Positions 63,711 through 64,000 of a DNA stretch of 64,000 nucleotides are shown in pieces. The translations under genes and the position numbers were made by a program. This DNA comes from Algibacter sp. L3A6 (GTDB taxonomy: Bacteria > Bacteroidota > Bacteroidia > Flavobacteriales > Flavobacteriaceae), in the NCBI RefSeq assembly GCF_009796825.1, contig NZ_CP047030.1:310001-374000 (forward strand). Direction: 5' to 3'. Position 1 is the first letter of the stretch. Every line of letters starts with the position of its first letter. The notes beneath the pieces were generated by a model that saw nothing but the letters and a program-made list of their open reading frames with translations, had not been told where the DNA came from and made no database searches.

Positions 63711-64000
63711 TAGTTCTTATAAATAAAAGGAAAAAGTGTTTTGCGTAATCGTACGATTGGAAAATATTTAATACTTAACATAGAAAACAATAATTTAGGA
63801 AATTTAAACATCAACTTAAACCAATAATCAATATGGCTAATCAGTCCTTCTTTTTGTTTAAACTTAAAAACCCAAATAGCGTCTACTAAAGCTTCTATTT
63901 TACAAATTTCAATGTTATTTTTAAAACTCCAATCGATTACAGATTCAAAACATTTTTGCGTGTATTTTTTATAAATCTCATCTTTATTAAAAATATTATC
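63710..64000 (-). CDS. C-terminal fragment of a further cluster gene (window edge), unrecognised
   Basis: The open frame comes from beyond the window end and stops with TAA at 63712-63710, giving 96 visible residues. They include NNIEICKIEALVDAIWVF and YFPIVRLRKTLFPFIY, and the segment is basic and aromatic. The tail of several GT2 enzymes in this cluster looks similar in composition, so this may be another glycosyltransferase, but nothing diagnostic is visible. The start lies outside the window. Confidence 0.55.
   Translation of the reverse strand, partial: DNIFNKDEIYKKYTQKCFESVIDWSFKNNIEICKIEALVDAIWVFKFKQKEGLISHIDYWFKLMFKFPKLLFSMLSIKYFPIVRLRKTLFPFIYKN

Overview
The window looks like a chromosomal segment of a marine member of the Flavobacteriaceae (Bacteroidota). 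The evidence is low GC, promoter-like sites of the Bacteroidota TTG / TAnnTTTG type, a PorV/PorQ-family outer membrane protein, a BACON-domain alginate lyase, and a 'grasp-with-spasm' RiPP locus. The genus cannot be fixed from sequence reading alone. I see no rRNA, tRNA, insertion sequence, prophage or CRISPR array.

Layout. (1) 1-5482, minus strand: assimilatory sulfate reduction (partial sulfite reductase, cysN, cysD, cysH, a DUF2061 membrane protein), with an Rrf2-type regulator upstream and a promoter plus inverted repeat in between that looks like its operator. (2) 5621-12048, minus strand: a RiPP (graspetide-like) operon. Three short precursors with related leaders feed an ATP-grasp ligase and a SPASM-domain partner, and are exported by a C39-peptidase ABC transporter with an HlyD adaptor. 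An extra 68-residue ORF with a Gly-Gly-like site lies between the two maturases. (3) 12289-16810, plus strand, divergent from the precursors: an ECF-like sigma factor, a membrane-anchored probable anti-sigma/TPR protein and a 1040-residue TPR-CHAT protein. (4) 16807-18012: a surface lipoprotein PL7 alginate lyase. (5) 18098-24650, minus strand: a methionine locus. A SAM-I (S-box) riboswitch precedes metY, which is followed by a single ORF fusing MetX to aspartokinase-homoserine dehydrogenase, then a MetZ/MetB-like enzyme. (6) 24894-35713: mostly housekeeping genes: an orphan secreted protein, recQ, a kdsD-tatC-AhpD-like-lptB cluster, a LURP-one-related protein, terC, a phosphatidylserine synthase-like gene, a PorV-like protein and a DUF4105/Lnb-like membrane protein. 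(7) 35802-64000, minus strand and open at the window end: a surface polysaccharide cluster. It has an initiating sugar transferase, an O-antigen ligase/polymerase, about fifteen glycosyltransferases, a FkbM methyltransferase, a NeuB-like synthase and a CMP-nonulosonate synthetase-phosphatase fusion, an MBOAT/SGNH acylation pair and an acyltransferase-3 protein.

How the parts work together. Regions 1 and 5 form one sulfur economy: sulfate to sulfide (cys), then sulfide onto acetylhomoserine (MetY/MetZ). MetX and the aspartate-branch enzymes are physically joined, and the locus appears to be sensed at SAM level by the riboswitch. Region 2 makes and exports modified peptides. Region 3 may regulate it, although that link rests only on position and on a 38-bp element repeated in front of two precursor genes. 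Region 7 builds a surface glycan probably containing a nonulosonic acid such as KDN. KdsD and LptB in region 6 serve lipopolysaccharide, so much of the right half of the window concerns the envelope.

The most unusual items are the RiPP operon with its repeated leader elements and neighbouring sigma/CHAT module, the MetX-ThrA fusion behind a riboswitch, three genes that apparently start with TTG, and the nonulosonate branch with a SAF-less synthase.
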